Source: Pseudophaeomoniella oleicola (taxonomy: Eukaryota > Ascomycota > Eurotiomycetes > Phaeomoniellales > Phaeomoniellaceae). From it: DNA of 64,000 nt. This document shows, piece by piece, positions 23,823-34,716 of this stretch (the first letter of the stretch is position 1; every line of letters starts with the position of its first letter). The notes beneath the pieces are model-generated. The model saw nothing but the letters and a program-made list of their open reading frames with translations, was not told where the DNA came from and did no database searches. A program made the translations under genes and the position numbers. The stretch spans positions 186,001 through 250,000 of the forward strand of contig QWDQ01000019.1 in assembly GCA_003868215.1 (NCBI GenBank), read 5' to 3'.

Positions 23823-24231
23823 TCAGTCACCAAACTAACTAATTCAATCCCCAAAATTTCCATCACAAAAATCCCCATTCTCCCATCCCTCCAACCGTCA
23901 CTTTGACGTTGACGTTTCTCTATAGCACCATCAAATTAATATGTTGCATCACAGATCTACTTCCTAGGTAGGTAGGTACATCGCTCTAATTGTGGAGTTA
24001 GGGGAGAGAGGGAGAGAGAGAGAGAGAAAGAGAGAGAAAGAGAAACGTTGAATTATGACTATGGGATTTGCTTTCCTCTTGGGGGGGGTTGTTATGCAAA
24101 ATGATTGATGAGATGATGGATAGTAGGTGGGAAGATAGGTAGAAGGAAATAAGAAATTTTAGGGATCTTTTAGAAGGAGGAGGAGGAGGAGGAGAAGAAG
24201 AGAGAGGCGATTTTTTGATAAATTGGCTAGT

Positions 24232-24265
24232 TAGGTAGGTACCTAGGTAGGTACCTAGGTAGGTA
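24232..24265. repeat. 12-bp tandem repeat TAGGTAGGTACC
   Basis: Two full copies (24232-24243, 24244-24255) and one partial copy, then a further AGGTAGGTAA. It is the most regular of many AGGT/ACCT tracts in the window's intergenic DNA. Confidence 0.85.
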
Positions 24266-24391
24266 AGGTAGGTAATTTTATCTATGGGAAAGATGTGACT
24301 GATACAGATCTGGGCACAAAAGGAAGGGTGAAAGGGGGTGGGGACCAAAGTGAATGAAATGAGATGAGATTGTTGAGCAGAGAAGACAACA

Positions 24392-26499
24392 CTATGCATT
24401 AGTCTCGGTCGCGCGTGCCAAAGTCTCCGTGATAATCTCCTTTCCAATCTTGACGCCTTCCTCGCGTCCATTCTCGCCCTTCACGCAGACTAAGAAGCAA
24501 GCCAGATCCGAGGCGTTGCTGTTCCTGATATCAATCCTAGTGCCGACGGGGAGGAACGTCTTCGCTTCGACGGCGTGGTGCATGAGGTCTGGTCGCTGTT
24601 CGTGCATGACGGCCACGGGGTCCTTGATGACGGTTTTGTGGTCGGGTGTGTTGACGTGGGTGACGGTGCAGGTGTGTTGGGGCCGGTTGAGGGAGAAGGT
24701 TTGGGCGAGGGTGCGGAAGCGCTTTTCGTCGCCGATGGCGCTGAGGAGCTGAAGGGCGAAGAAGTTAACGGCGTAGGTGAGGTCGATGGCGTCGGAGTGG
24801 GGGAAGCCTGGGGCGCGAGGGTTGATCTCGTGGAGGTACACGGATGGGGCTTTGGGGGGGTGCTCGGAAGGTGTGTCACGGATACGGAGTTCCAGACCTT
24901 CGGTATCAGACGACATGTATGCCATGGCAGAGTTGCGAACACGGGCTTCGCAGTGATAGACGCCGTTGGAAAGACCGAGTCGCTTGATGCTGTTTAGTAC
25001 TGACGTCTCAAGCAGATTCTGCTCGTTTTCTGGTAGACAAGATGGGTGGATGGAAATGTTTTCGGCAAAGTCGCCATCAGGTCCGACGCTCGCCGAGTCC
25101 CCTGACGCGGGAAAGTTGTCGCAGATTTGACAGAATATAACCTCGCCATTCCAGAGAGCGAAATTGACGTCGACCTCTGGTCCGTCAATATATTCTTCGA
25201 TCAAGACATCTGTCTGTGCGAATCGAGATTCCGAGGAAGAAGGTGGCTCCCATGCCTTCTGTGCGGCTTCGAGGAGCTCCGCTTCATTGTTCACTTTGGT
25301 GACACCCTCGCTGTTCCAGCCTATGCAGGGCTTGACAACCAGCGGATAAGGGATACTATCGGCTGCAGTTGAGGCCAAATGCTCTTTAAGGGCGTCCAAA
25401 GAGCTCAAGCGGAGAAAGAAAGTGTCATCTTCTTCCGCAGCCCTTGTTTGATACTTATTCGTAACGCGAGATAAAGCTGCAGCTCCCTCAGTAGGAAAGT
25501 CTAGAATACCGGCTACGGCTGCAACGCCGGCGACCAATGCGTCCGAGAATGTGACCACCCCATCAATTTTCTTTGGGTACTCACGAATGATGTTGGCAAG
25601 AGTTTGAGGGAAATTTCCGTCCAATTTCTGGGTGAGGCCGATGAATGCTTCTCTCAGATGAGCATAAGGGCTATCGTCGGGTTCAATCCAGTGATCCGGT
25701 CTGTCGAATACGACGAGGTCGATTCCGAGAGCGAAGGCGGATTCGTACAGACGCCTCGACTGCTCGTAGTCAACGCGACCACCTAGCATCATGATTCTTT
25801 TTCTCTCAACTGGCTCCAAAGATATCCAGTTGAAAGAAAGACGTTCAACAAGCTCTCTCTGAAGTATCTCAAGAGTCGAAAGCTTGTCTCCCTGTTCTGC
25901 TGGACGCACGAGCAAAGCACCAGCTGAGCATGCAATAGCTGCGAGAACCGAGAGAGCGGAATCATCTCCCATGGATGCTGCCGTGATGGGGCCGCAAGGT
26001 GTCAAAAAGGACCCAGACTCTGCCACGAGGTCGCAGCATTTGGTGCGATGGCTGATCACGTCTGATTGCACAGTATAGCCGCTAATCCTGGGAAGAATGA
26101 ATGTTATCGTAGAAAGGTCGCCAGCACTAATAGCTTCAATCTCCTTTGCACATTTGGCGAAGAAAGTTTCGAAGAGGGGGATCTTGGAAGAGCCATTTTC
26201 AAGCCCTTGGGTGATCGAGTACACCTGTCCGTCCAGTTTCTCGAGTTGATCCTCTTTACCAATGAAGAGGTCGAGACTGAACCACTGCTGAGATTCTACA
26301 TCCCTTTGATTCCAACGCCAAGAACAGATATAGGTGCCTGCAGTGGCATGTTAGTTTCAATGAAGATACGAATGATTGGCTTCAACATACCCTCCACAGT
26401 AGGAAAGGTCAACCTCATCATCCGCCCTCCAATGCCGTCTACCGTGGCTTCTCTGACCGTAGCGGTCTCAGGAGTTGAGGATGATTCAAGTTGCATCAT
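24392..26499 (-). CDS. ATP-grasp ligase, carnosine synthase-like
   Basis: Two exons (26391-26499 and 24392-26337) encode 684 residues. ATP-grasp enzymes couple a carboxylate to an amine through an acyl phosphate. The N-terminal 350 residues include a pre-ATP-grasp region (IMMLGGRVDYEQSRRLYESA, about 215-235). The ATP-grasp core follows: YPLVVKPCIGWNSEG (about 370), the acidic EEYIDGPEVDVNF (about 425) and the metal-binding HEINPRAPGF (about 537). The long N-terminal extension resembles carnosine synthase-type and other fungal amino acid or dipeptide ligases. Start: the ATG at 26499, with a second ATG directly after it. The 53-nt intron joins PTVEG to TYICSW and restores the frame. It shares a 620-bp divergent promoter with the NAS-like gene, suggesting co-expression and that the NAS-like product, or an amino acid, is its substrate. 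The actual substrate is unknown. Confidence 0.88.
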
Positions 26500-27121
26500 C
26501 TTGACAAGGCTGTAAAGCACGAATAGAATACTTCTGTTTAAGGTGAGAAGACTTAGTAAAAGCAGGCGATAGTTCTCTAGTACCAGACAGTCGTACAGAA
26601 GAGAAGGAATCCAGAGATGTTATCTATTTCTCCTACATTATGTTAGTACTTAGCATCAGTGCTGTTTGGATAAGTAAGACTGGTCTGTTAGTGGTGGCGC
26701 GACGAGGATAACAGTTGATGTGGTGGTGCGAGAGGACGTAGCGAACTGCAGCCCCCAAACATTCAACTGTCTCATCATCACCATGCACCTTTCACGACTG
26801 GTTATTTTATGTCCCAGATTAATATGTTCCCTGCTTGCAAGCACCACTGGACCCTTGAGTCGTGGCATCGTCGGAACATATGTCGACGAACAGAACTCAT
26901 GTTCGTTTTGAAACACGAATCATAAAGACCACACACAATGTGGTGCCACCAACCTGGGAAGTCGATGTCAGACATGTGCGAGATGAAGTGCTGGCATAAG
27001 AGCGACGTCTTCATTAATGTCCCTCAAGCCGTAAATCAATTCACGCAGCTAGAAATCTACAACTCAAATCCCAAATTCTTGATCTAGTAGCCATACGTTA
27101 TTATCTCACCAGATCTTCACC
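26500..27121. other. Divergent promoter of the ATP-grasp and NAS-like genes
   Basis: A 622-bp region with no gene. A perfect TGGTG-C-CACCA dyad lies 171 bp before the NAS-like start. Confidence 0.6.
26941..26952. promoter_or_regulatory. Candidate regulatory dyad TGGTGCCACCAA
   Basis: A perfect dyad plus one extra base. The identical 12-mer occurs on the opposite strand at 28845-28856, upstream of the peptide transporter. It is the best-placed copy for co-regulation of the divergent ATP-grasp/NAS-like pair. Confidence 0.45.
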
Positions 27122-28204
27122 ATGTCTGCCAGTTCCCAGATCATCCAAACTGCCGAGGTCGCAATTGCAGCACCTCCAACCGTTGAGCCCTCATACGCAG
27201 AGCATGCTGAGGTTCAGATCCAAGAGATACTATCTGCCTATGAAGGACTCGCGGCTCTCACAGCATATGAAGTGACCGACCATGCCAAAACCTTGTTCTT
27301 CCAGGTCTACAACATCGTGAGCTTCAAAGGACTCCCATCCGAAGTGGAGACAAAGGTAGAGAACAACGTGACAGCTTCAACACCAGTGCTGACAGAAGCC
27401 AGATTCTCGAGGATGCACGTATCATCGCTATCAAGGATGATCTGCGACGGATCATGGGGGAGCTCCAATGCGTCTATGAAGAGGCATGGGCCCAAAACCT
27501 CACAGCAGCGGAGTCTCCAGAATTGGGTAGGGACTCGCACCGTAGAATGATTATTCACTGACACCTTGAACCAAAAAGCGCATGGAATGCTCTCGCAATA
27601 CCCTGGTGCTTCAGCCTATGAGACCACAGTCCGAATGGAACTTGAGTCCGTCGAGAAGGTCACGGGCCACTTTCCCAGCAGAATTGCAATGTTAGGATCA
27701 GGGCCGCTTCCAATGACAGCCATGGGTATCGTAGACAATGCTCGTCAAAGAGAGCAATCGATGTCTATCCTTTCGACTGATATCGATCCTGACCGCGTAG
27801 AAAAGTCCGAGAAGCTTATGGCTGCCTTTGGAGACGAGTATGCTTGCATTAAGCATATGACGGCAGACGCAACATACGGCCCGGATCTCCAGGATTTCGA
27901 TGCTGTTTACGTCGCCAACATGATTGGATTCAATGATGAGCATCGGGAAGAGATTCTCTGCGCCGTTGCATCCCGTATGCCATCCGAGTCAGTTATTATC
28001 CTGAGAACAGTCGTCGGGCTCAAGACTCTGCTGTATCCTGTAAGTGTTCAACCCCATTATATTCAAGCCTACGAGGTCTGACATAACCAGGCAATCGACC
28101 TGAAGTCACCGAGAATTCTGGAGAAGATTGAGCCCCTCTTGGCTGTGACGAAGGAGGAAGGCGACCACAACGGCTCCGTGGTCATTTGTCGCGTCAAGGC
28201 TTGA
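27122..28204 (+). CDS. Nicotianamine synthase-like protein
   Basis: Four proposed exons (27122-27316, 27403-27526, 27579-28039, 28091-28204) encode 297 residues, a usual length for nicotianamine synthase (NAS). NAS transfers 3-amino-3-carboxypropyl groups from S-adenosylmethionine; plant enzymes join three, archaeal and fungal relatives may differ. The SAM-binding signature RIAMLGSGPLPMTAMGI (about 142-158) is typical, followed by a Rossmann-like order with DIDPDRVEKSEKL, the MTADAT segment and DAVYVANMIG. The N-terminal helical region has the KTLFFQVYNI segment matching the family's ALFTQLV. Intron 1 (86 nt) is the least sure: its GTGAGC donor and the branch GCTGAC fit, and it restores the helical region. 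A single-ring product such as azetidine-2-carboxylate is an alternative, because some relatives cyclise SAM. It is flanked by the ATP-grasp ligase and a peptide transporter. Confidence 0.88.
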
Positions 28205-29178
28205 TTCCAGGCAATATTGAGGGAATTCGCAGGGTTGGATGATGCAGCGAGGGTGGTTAGGCATGAAAGGCTTAGCCGCAGATAATCCAATGATGCAGAG
28301 CGTCTTAACTTTGTTGATCGATCTGTGTTCGTCATCCAGGATTCATCCAGGATTAATCCAGGATCGAGTGTAGATAGATCTGACCATGCCAGGGACATTG
28401 CATCCTCATTGCGCTATCAGTCAATTGCATCTCTGTTCGTATGATCATTGTATCGGACATGTCAGGTGAACATCATTCTTCGCACAGCATTCCATAATCA
28501 CATTGATATCCATTGTCGACGAGCATTATCGATGAGCGAGTACGATGGTTGGTAGAGTTGCAAGGTCTCACGTAGGGGCCAATGATGATTACAGTAATTG
28601 TAAAACATATATTACAGTAATTACTACAGTAACTTATGCGGATAAAGATTATTCCAGCCTATCCATTTCCCATTCCTCTCTCTCTCAGAAAGAACAACAT
28701 TTGCACCAACAGCGCCTATACTATCAAGCATACGTGGTGCTGTACAGACCTACAGACATAGGATCAATCCCAGAGAAGGTCGCACTATCCTGGGACATGT
28801 CGATGGTTGGTCTAGATGTAAGCGAATGACGCGGCATCGTTGAGTTGGTGGCACCACCACCCCCCTGGTCGAGCACGATGATAGTCTGTACCATCACACA
28901 TGGGAGCATGGTGCACTGTATACTGTGACCACAATTGGCCTCATATACGCCTTAATCTCTGTTGGGATGGGTGTCTGCCCACATCATCAGCTTCCAACAC
29001 AGCCTCCCCATGATGTTGTGCTTCGTGGACGCACCTTTTCATGTGACGCCGCAGATTGTGCTTAACATGCCGTCTGCTTGCCAATGAAGACTCTGCATCA
29101 GGCATTGTTCCATAGTTCATCCATTTTCCCTTCTTCTATCCTTCTTTCCTTCCATTTCACGTGACCGATCAGTGAAAG
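28205..29178. other. Intergenic region upstream of the transporter
   Basis: No supported gene. It contains tandem CCAGGATT/ATCCAGGAT repeats near 28340-28365, ACAGTAATT repeats near 28590-28632 and the cluster dyad at 28846. Confidence 0.5.
28845..28856 (-). promoter_or_regulatory. Candidate regulatory dyad, same 12-mer as at 26941
   Basis: On the minus strand this reads TGGTGCCACCAA, identical to the site upstream of the NAS-like gene. It lies about 325 bp before the transporter start. Confidence 0.45.
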
Positions 29179-31479
29179 ATGGGTCGCCCTCGAGCCGATG
29201 ACTTCGGAGCGGGGTCTAGATCAGGGCATTTCACGACCGATAGTGGTGCAAATTCCATCATATCTCAGCACTCACCTACGACCGATGTATCGCCGCCTAC
29301 TTACACTGAGAGAGCACAAGCTGCCTCGCACGATGGACATGTATTCCGGCAGACTTCAGCCGTACCTAGCGAGCTAGAGAATCTGCGAAACAACAGTGAA
29401 GTAGCGTCGGAAGAGGAACTTGAGAATCTTCGGCACGTTGTGGACCATATTCCTATAGGAGTCTATGTGGCAGCATTCATATCTATGGCCGAACGTTTCG
29501 CGTTTTACGGCCTCACTGCGCCGCTTCGTGAGTAGGTCCTACCTATAATCCGGTGTATGTCCTGACGCTCTACTCTCAGAGAATTATATCCAGAACTCGG
29601 CCCATAGTAAAGGTGATCCTGGTGCCCTTGGTCTTGGCCAATCGACCGCTACGAGGGTATCATACGCCTTCTACAGCTTCACGTATATCCTCTCATTGCC
29701 ATGGGCAGTCTACACCGATACCCGCGCGGGTAGACATAAAACGCTCGTGGCGTCTTTATCGTGAGACTAACATCACACAATTTATGAGTTGAGAGCTGAG
29801 ACATGTTCATAGTTTATATTTGCTCGGTGCTTGGATCCTCTTCGGCACTTCCTTCAACGCTGGTTCTCACAGAACTGTTGCCATAACCGGACTCGCCATC
29901 GGAATGGCTTTGATTGGCATTGGTGTCGGCGGTGTGAAGAGCACAATAAGTCCTTTCATTGGTTGGTACCACTCGTTCCCGCTATCCTACTTGTATTTAC
30001 CTTCGTCATGCAGTGGACCAGTATCCAGAGGCACCGCCAAAGGTCATAAGCCTTAAGAACGGAAAACGAGTTGTTGCAGATAGATCGTTGACGATTCAAT
30101 GGTTTTTCAACTTCATGTATCTGTGAGTATCCCAACCCTTTGCTTTTATCCTACTAACATTGCGACAGGATGGTCAATATCGGAGCTCTTTCTGCCTTCG
30201 CTACAACGTTTCTGGAAAAGAAACGTGGCTTCTGGGCTGCCTTCCTACTGCCAACATGCATGCTTTCCCTAGCCATGATATGCTTGTTAGTATACGAGAA
30301 ACAATTCAGTACGTTGAAGCTCACGTGATGCCAATATCGTTCCAGCTCTGACATCCTATAGTCAAAGTGCCTCCTCAAGGCAATATCATGACAGATTTAT
30401 GGCGAGTCTATACCTGCGCATTTGCCAACAATCTCAATCTCGATGCAGCGAGACCAGAGGAACAACGAAGACGTGGCCATATTGTATCCTGGGATAACAC
30501 CTTCATTGATGAGCTCAAACGTGTCAATGTAGCTGCAAAGGTCATGTAAGTCTCCTTGTCCCATAGCGCCCCTTAAGCCTACGTTAATATTTCCCTGCAC
30601 AGCTTGATCTTTCCGCTCGTCTATGTGCTTCTCAATCAGGAGTCCAACAACTTCGTCTCTCAGGCTGGCTCAATGAACAGTCATGGGTTTCCAAATGACC
30701 TCTTCCAAGTCTTTAATCCCTTGTCATGTATAGTCTTCGCTCCGATTGTCCAATTGGGTCTATATCCATTGTTATCAAGTTTGCGGATAAAATTTGGACC
30801 TCTCGCCAGGATGTCGCTCGGCTTTCTCTTCATCACAGCCGGCGTCGGCTATGCTGCTGCTGTACAGAATAAAATCTATCATGCTGGACCTTGTTACTAC
30901 TTTCCAAGAGACTGTCCCGAGTCTCGAAATGGTTCAATCCCAAACGACGTCAACATCTGGCTTCAGATTCCTGCATACGTCCTTCTAGCCATCGGTGAGA
31001 TATTTGCGGTTGTCTCTGGATCCGAGTATGCCTATACGAAGGCTCCGAAAAGCATGAAGTCGACTGTACAAGCCATAAGCACACTGGGCGCATCCGCCGG
31101 CTCCGCCATCGGCATCAGTATTTCCCCCTTCGCAAAAGATCCACACATGTTCATCATGTACATCGTGCTCGCCGGCATCATGCTATTCTCCACCATCTTC
31201 TTCTACTACAAGTTCAGCAAACTCGACAAGATCGATGCAAAGCTCGACCGGCTGGAACTCGAGAACAACGCGACTTCGTTCGATATGAAACGCTACAGCA
31301 CGGCGCCGCAGATACATTTCGATCTCCCCCTGGGCGACGATACCGAGTTTGACATCGCGAGCATTCTGGCCGAGTCGTCCCGGCACGCGATGGGTGTTGG
31401 GGTGTTTCATGGGCAGCAGCGTGACAGTCGGGCTATCGTGCCGGCGGAGATCACAATCCCTGAGAAGGCGGCAATATAA
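29179..31479 (+). CDS. PTR/POT family proton-coupled peptide transporter
   Basis: Seven exons (29179-29527, 29580-29760, 29813-29961, 30014-30122, 30169-30308, 30362-30545, 30603-31479) encode 662 residues. The family carries di- and tripeptides, and in some branches nitrate or small specialised metabolites, with protons. A hydrophilic N-terminal tail of about 90 residues precedes the first membrane helix (PIGVYVAAFISMAERFAFYG, which carries the ERF.YYG-like motif). Further hydrophobic helices include the GVGGVKSTISPF segment and, after the central cytosolic loop, the late helices around YVLLAIGEIFAVVSGSEYAYTKAP, a PTR2 hallmark. All six introns are 46-57 nt. It follows the NAS-like gene in the same direction, so it may move the pathway's small amino acid product, though uptake of ordinary peptides cannot be excluded. 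Confidence 0.92.
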
Positions 31480-32331
31480 GAAAAAGCACGAACGACCTAC
31501 TCGGGGGATGACATACTCGGACGAATTTTCAACACTGCAATCATTGTCATTAGCCCAAGAAAATCACCAGCAGCAGAGACTGGAAGTAGGCCTAACTGGG
31601 TGCCACCAACAGCGAAAGAAGAAGACCTCACATCCCCTCCTCCTCCTCCTCCTCCTTTATCTACCCTTTCCCACAACCGATATCACATCAGATTGTCATC
31701 TATCATAGACAGAGTAGTAGTTTATATATCAAATCGCATTGCATGACATTATAAACATCCAAGATCCCCAATCGAATACACTTGTAAACACTAATTACGT
31801 GTTTTGGCAGGCTGTATTCGTTGTAGACCCGGTCGCATCCCAGTTCAACAAGATCATACGTACATATCCTACATCCCCTACTTTCCTATATTCCCTACCA
31901 CCTACATAATTATATCCCCAAACATGTCCTTCCTTATCAGAGCGTACCTACGTATCGGAATGGATGATATTCCTCAACCAGCGGCCCGCACGTATATCAG
32001 GTTTGACTAGACTACCTACCTAGAATCAGACTTGACGTCACTGGAACATAATAATCCATGGTATATCGGAATTGGATCGGCAGTAATTACAGTAACAATT
32101 TACAGCATTGCAGAAGATTCATAACGTATATATATCTACTAAGGTACCTAAATAGGACTCTCAAATATAGAAATCGTTTGTTTTGTCATATCAAGTACTA
32201 TATTCTTTGTAGTTGCTGTGCTTGTGTTATCTGAGTGCTTTTGCGAGAGCCAAACTTGTTTTTGCTTTGGAGATTCGGCGTGACGAAATCAGTTACTGTA
32301 CTGTATTTAGATCTGTCTAAGAACGAGAAAC
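31480..32331. other. Intergenic region at the right edge of the cluster
   Basis: No supported gene. A CTC repeat lies at about 31635-31656. A near-consensus dyad at 31598-31608 is the last one seen moving right. Confidence 0.5.
31598..31608. promoter_or_regulatory. Dyad variant GGGTG-C-CACCA
   Basis: Nine of ten arm bases match; it lies 120 bp past the transporter stop and 720 bp before the hexokinase start. It shares 11 bases (GGTGCCACCAA) with the sites at 26941 and 28845. Confidence 0.25.
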
Positions 32332-34342
32332 ATGGCGGAGATGGGGGAAGACAAGCGCGATTCCAAGGACATGGTCGGCGTCGATTCGAGTCGTCAAGAA
32401 TCCGAAATTGGTATGAAATCTACCCTCCCCCCTGACAAGCCAGACGGAGCTTCTTTGGGCCCGACGACGACGACGACCAGCAAATACAGGGTTAAGCTGA
32501 TCAACGGAATTACGCACATATACAGGCTCACTCGCACCCCTCGAAGGTGGATTGGCAGAGGCGATGGCCGAACTGGATGGGCAGTTTTGGGTCGATCGGC
32601 AGAAGTTGAAGCAGATCACGAAGCGGTTTGGGAAGGAATTGGCGGAAGGTATGTGTGTAGATTTCGTTTGGCTCTGATGGTACGGTTTCGTTGTGTGGCT
32701 GGGTGGTGTCTGCAGTCGACCACTGTGAGGGTGTTACGAAGGTTCGGAATTTGGTGTTCTCTCGATGAGCTCGACAGGGGGAGAGAGAGAGAGAGAGGGA
32801 GAGAGATCAAGATTGACCTGCGGTTTTTCCCTTTATTGTTTAACATATTGACCATTATCCTTCTTTGGTTTGTCAGCAAGTTTCGCTTTTCAAGTTCCCA
32901 GCATGGCATAATGCACTGCGTGTACGAATCTGCTAACATCAAGCCAGGACTGGAAGCGAACGGGAGGAACATAGTATGATCCAGGGATTCTCGGTCATGA
33001 ATCAACATTAACGGTATGAGTAGCCGATGATTCTAACATGGGTACTGGGGTTTCCGAGCGGTCAGGAGAAAGGCAGTTTCCTGACTGTCGATCTTGGGGG
33101 AACCAACATCCGAGTTTGTTGGGTGACTCTTGGGAAAGGTGATGCAGGAAATGAAATGCTACAGGAACAGTATAAGCTACCGGGTGAGCTGAAGACCGGG
33201 AGTGCCGACAAACTATGGGCATTCGTGGCCGATTCACTGAAGGGATTCATCGATGACAAGAAGCTCGGTGGTACCGAAGAACGTCCCTTGCCTCTGGGCT
33301 TCACGTTCTCCTATCCAGCTACTCAGGATTATATAGACCACGGTGTCTTACAAACGTGGACTAAAGGCTTCGACATCAAAGGAGTAGAAGGCGAGGACGT
33401 AGTGAGCCAGCTGCGTGAAGCCATTGAAAGAAGGGTAGGTCATATGGGATGAAGGATGAATCGCTTCGGGCTGTGCTAAAACTTCGTCAGAAACTCCCCG
33501 TTCGATTAGTAGCATTGATCAACGATACCACCGGGGCGATGATAGCGTCAGCTTACAATGATCCGGAGACCATCATCGGAGCAATCTTTGGCACAGGCTG
33601 TAACGCTGCATACATGGAGGACTGCGGTTCGATACCCAAGGTCAAAAGTCTCCAAGCCGACACGCCGATGGCTATCAATTGCGAATACGGGGCCTTCGAC
33701 AACGCACGTCGAGTTTTACCATTGACCAAATATGACGAGATGGTCGACCGAGAATCACCACGACCTGGAGAACAAGCTTTCGAGAAGACGAGCGCTGGCC
33801 TTTACCTCGGTGAGATCTTCAGGTTGGTCCTGATAGATCTTCACAGCCGAGGGTTAGTCTTTAAAGATCAGGACATTTCGAAGTTGAAGGAGGGCTATGC
33901 CATCGATACCGCACTCCTTTCTGCCATTGAAGATGATGAATCCCACAAGCTTTCAAGGACAAGATCGACTTTCAAGGAGAGCCTCAATATTGATGTCACA
34001 GAGCCTGAGCTCGAACTCTGCCGCCGGTTGGCTGAGCTTATCGCTGTTCGTGGAGCCCGACTGTGCGTATGCGGTGTGGCCGCGATATGCAAGAAGAAGA
34101 ACATCTCCAAAGGTCACGTCGCCGCTGATGGATCTGTGGCCAACAAGCATCCCAAATTTAAGAAGAGATGGGGAAGGGCTCTCGGTGAGGTCTTAGACTG
34201 GCCAGATGATCGTAAAGAGGATCCTATCATCCTGACAAGTGCAGAGGACGGGTCGGGAGTAGGAGCAGCAGTCATTGCAGCTATGACAATGGAGAGAGCA
34301 TCAAAAGGGGACCGAGCTGGCATCAGAGCGAGTTGGAAGTAA
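32332..34342 (+). CDS. Hexokinase family sugar kinase
   Basis: Five exons (32332-32410, 32526-32648, 32948-32973, 33024-33434, 33491-34342) encode 496 residues. Hexokinases phosphorylate glucose and related hexoses at C6. Key motifs are present: the first phosphate loop LTVDLGGTNIRVC, the sugar-binding LGFTFSYP (about 166) and WTKGF, the catalytic aspartate in NDTTG (about 222), GTGCNAAY, INCEYGAFDN and the C-terminal AEDGSGVGAAVIAAM. It should be catalytically competent. It is divergent from the usual fungal hexokinase 1 and glucokinase, with extra N-terminal residues. Exon 3 is only 26 nt and intron 2 is 299 nt, long for this genome; they were placed to give the family's GLEANGRNIPMILTWVLGFPSG-like join. 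A regulatory hexokinase paralogue is possible. There is no clear tie to the cluster at its left. Confidence 0.88.
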
Positions 34343-34716
34343 CATCTGCAACCTCGCCAAATTAGTGCCTGCATATAGTCACTTTTTGCTCGTGCCTTGA
34401 GCCCTGAGCAGATACAACATGTACATCTCTCACGAAGAACATCCCCTTAGGCTCATGAGCGTTGCAGGATAATATCCAGGTAAAGTAGATAGCCCTTCGG
34501 TATATATCCAGGATGTAGATGTACTACGTAGTAGATACTTCCAAGCTCATGCCCCGCTTCGACTGGTTATCGATAAGGACAACCGCGGGGGAATGCGGGT
34601 CAATTTTTCTGTCGGCACAAGTCATCCCAATTGACTCAGGCAGCATCTCTGAAGAAACACCATTGTGATATACTACACCTTCGACGATCCCGCATCGGGC
34701 AGTAACTGCGCAGAAA
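34343..34716. other. Intergenic region, promoter of SAICAR synthase gene
   Basis: No gene. A TACTACGTAGTA palindrome lies at 34522-34533. A TGACTC element (a Gcn4/CpcA-type site) lies near 34632, about 85 bp before the SAICAR synthase start, consistent with general amino acid or purine control. Confidence 0.5.
34522..34533. repeat. 12-bp palindrome TACTACGTAGTA
   Basis: Same core as the palindromes at 15275 and 46804. Confidence 0.65.

Larger units (their letters stand above)
23500..24391. other. Convergent region rich in simple repeats
   Basis: The segment lies between the stops of the P450 (+) and ATP-grasp (-) genes. It contains a CT/AC compound microsatellite, GA tracts (24000-24045), a GGA tract (about 24177-24195) and a 12-bp tandem repeat. 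Open frames here are low-complexity artefacts. Confidence 0.6.
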
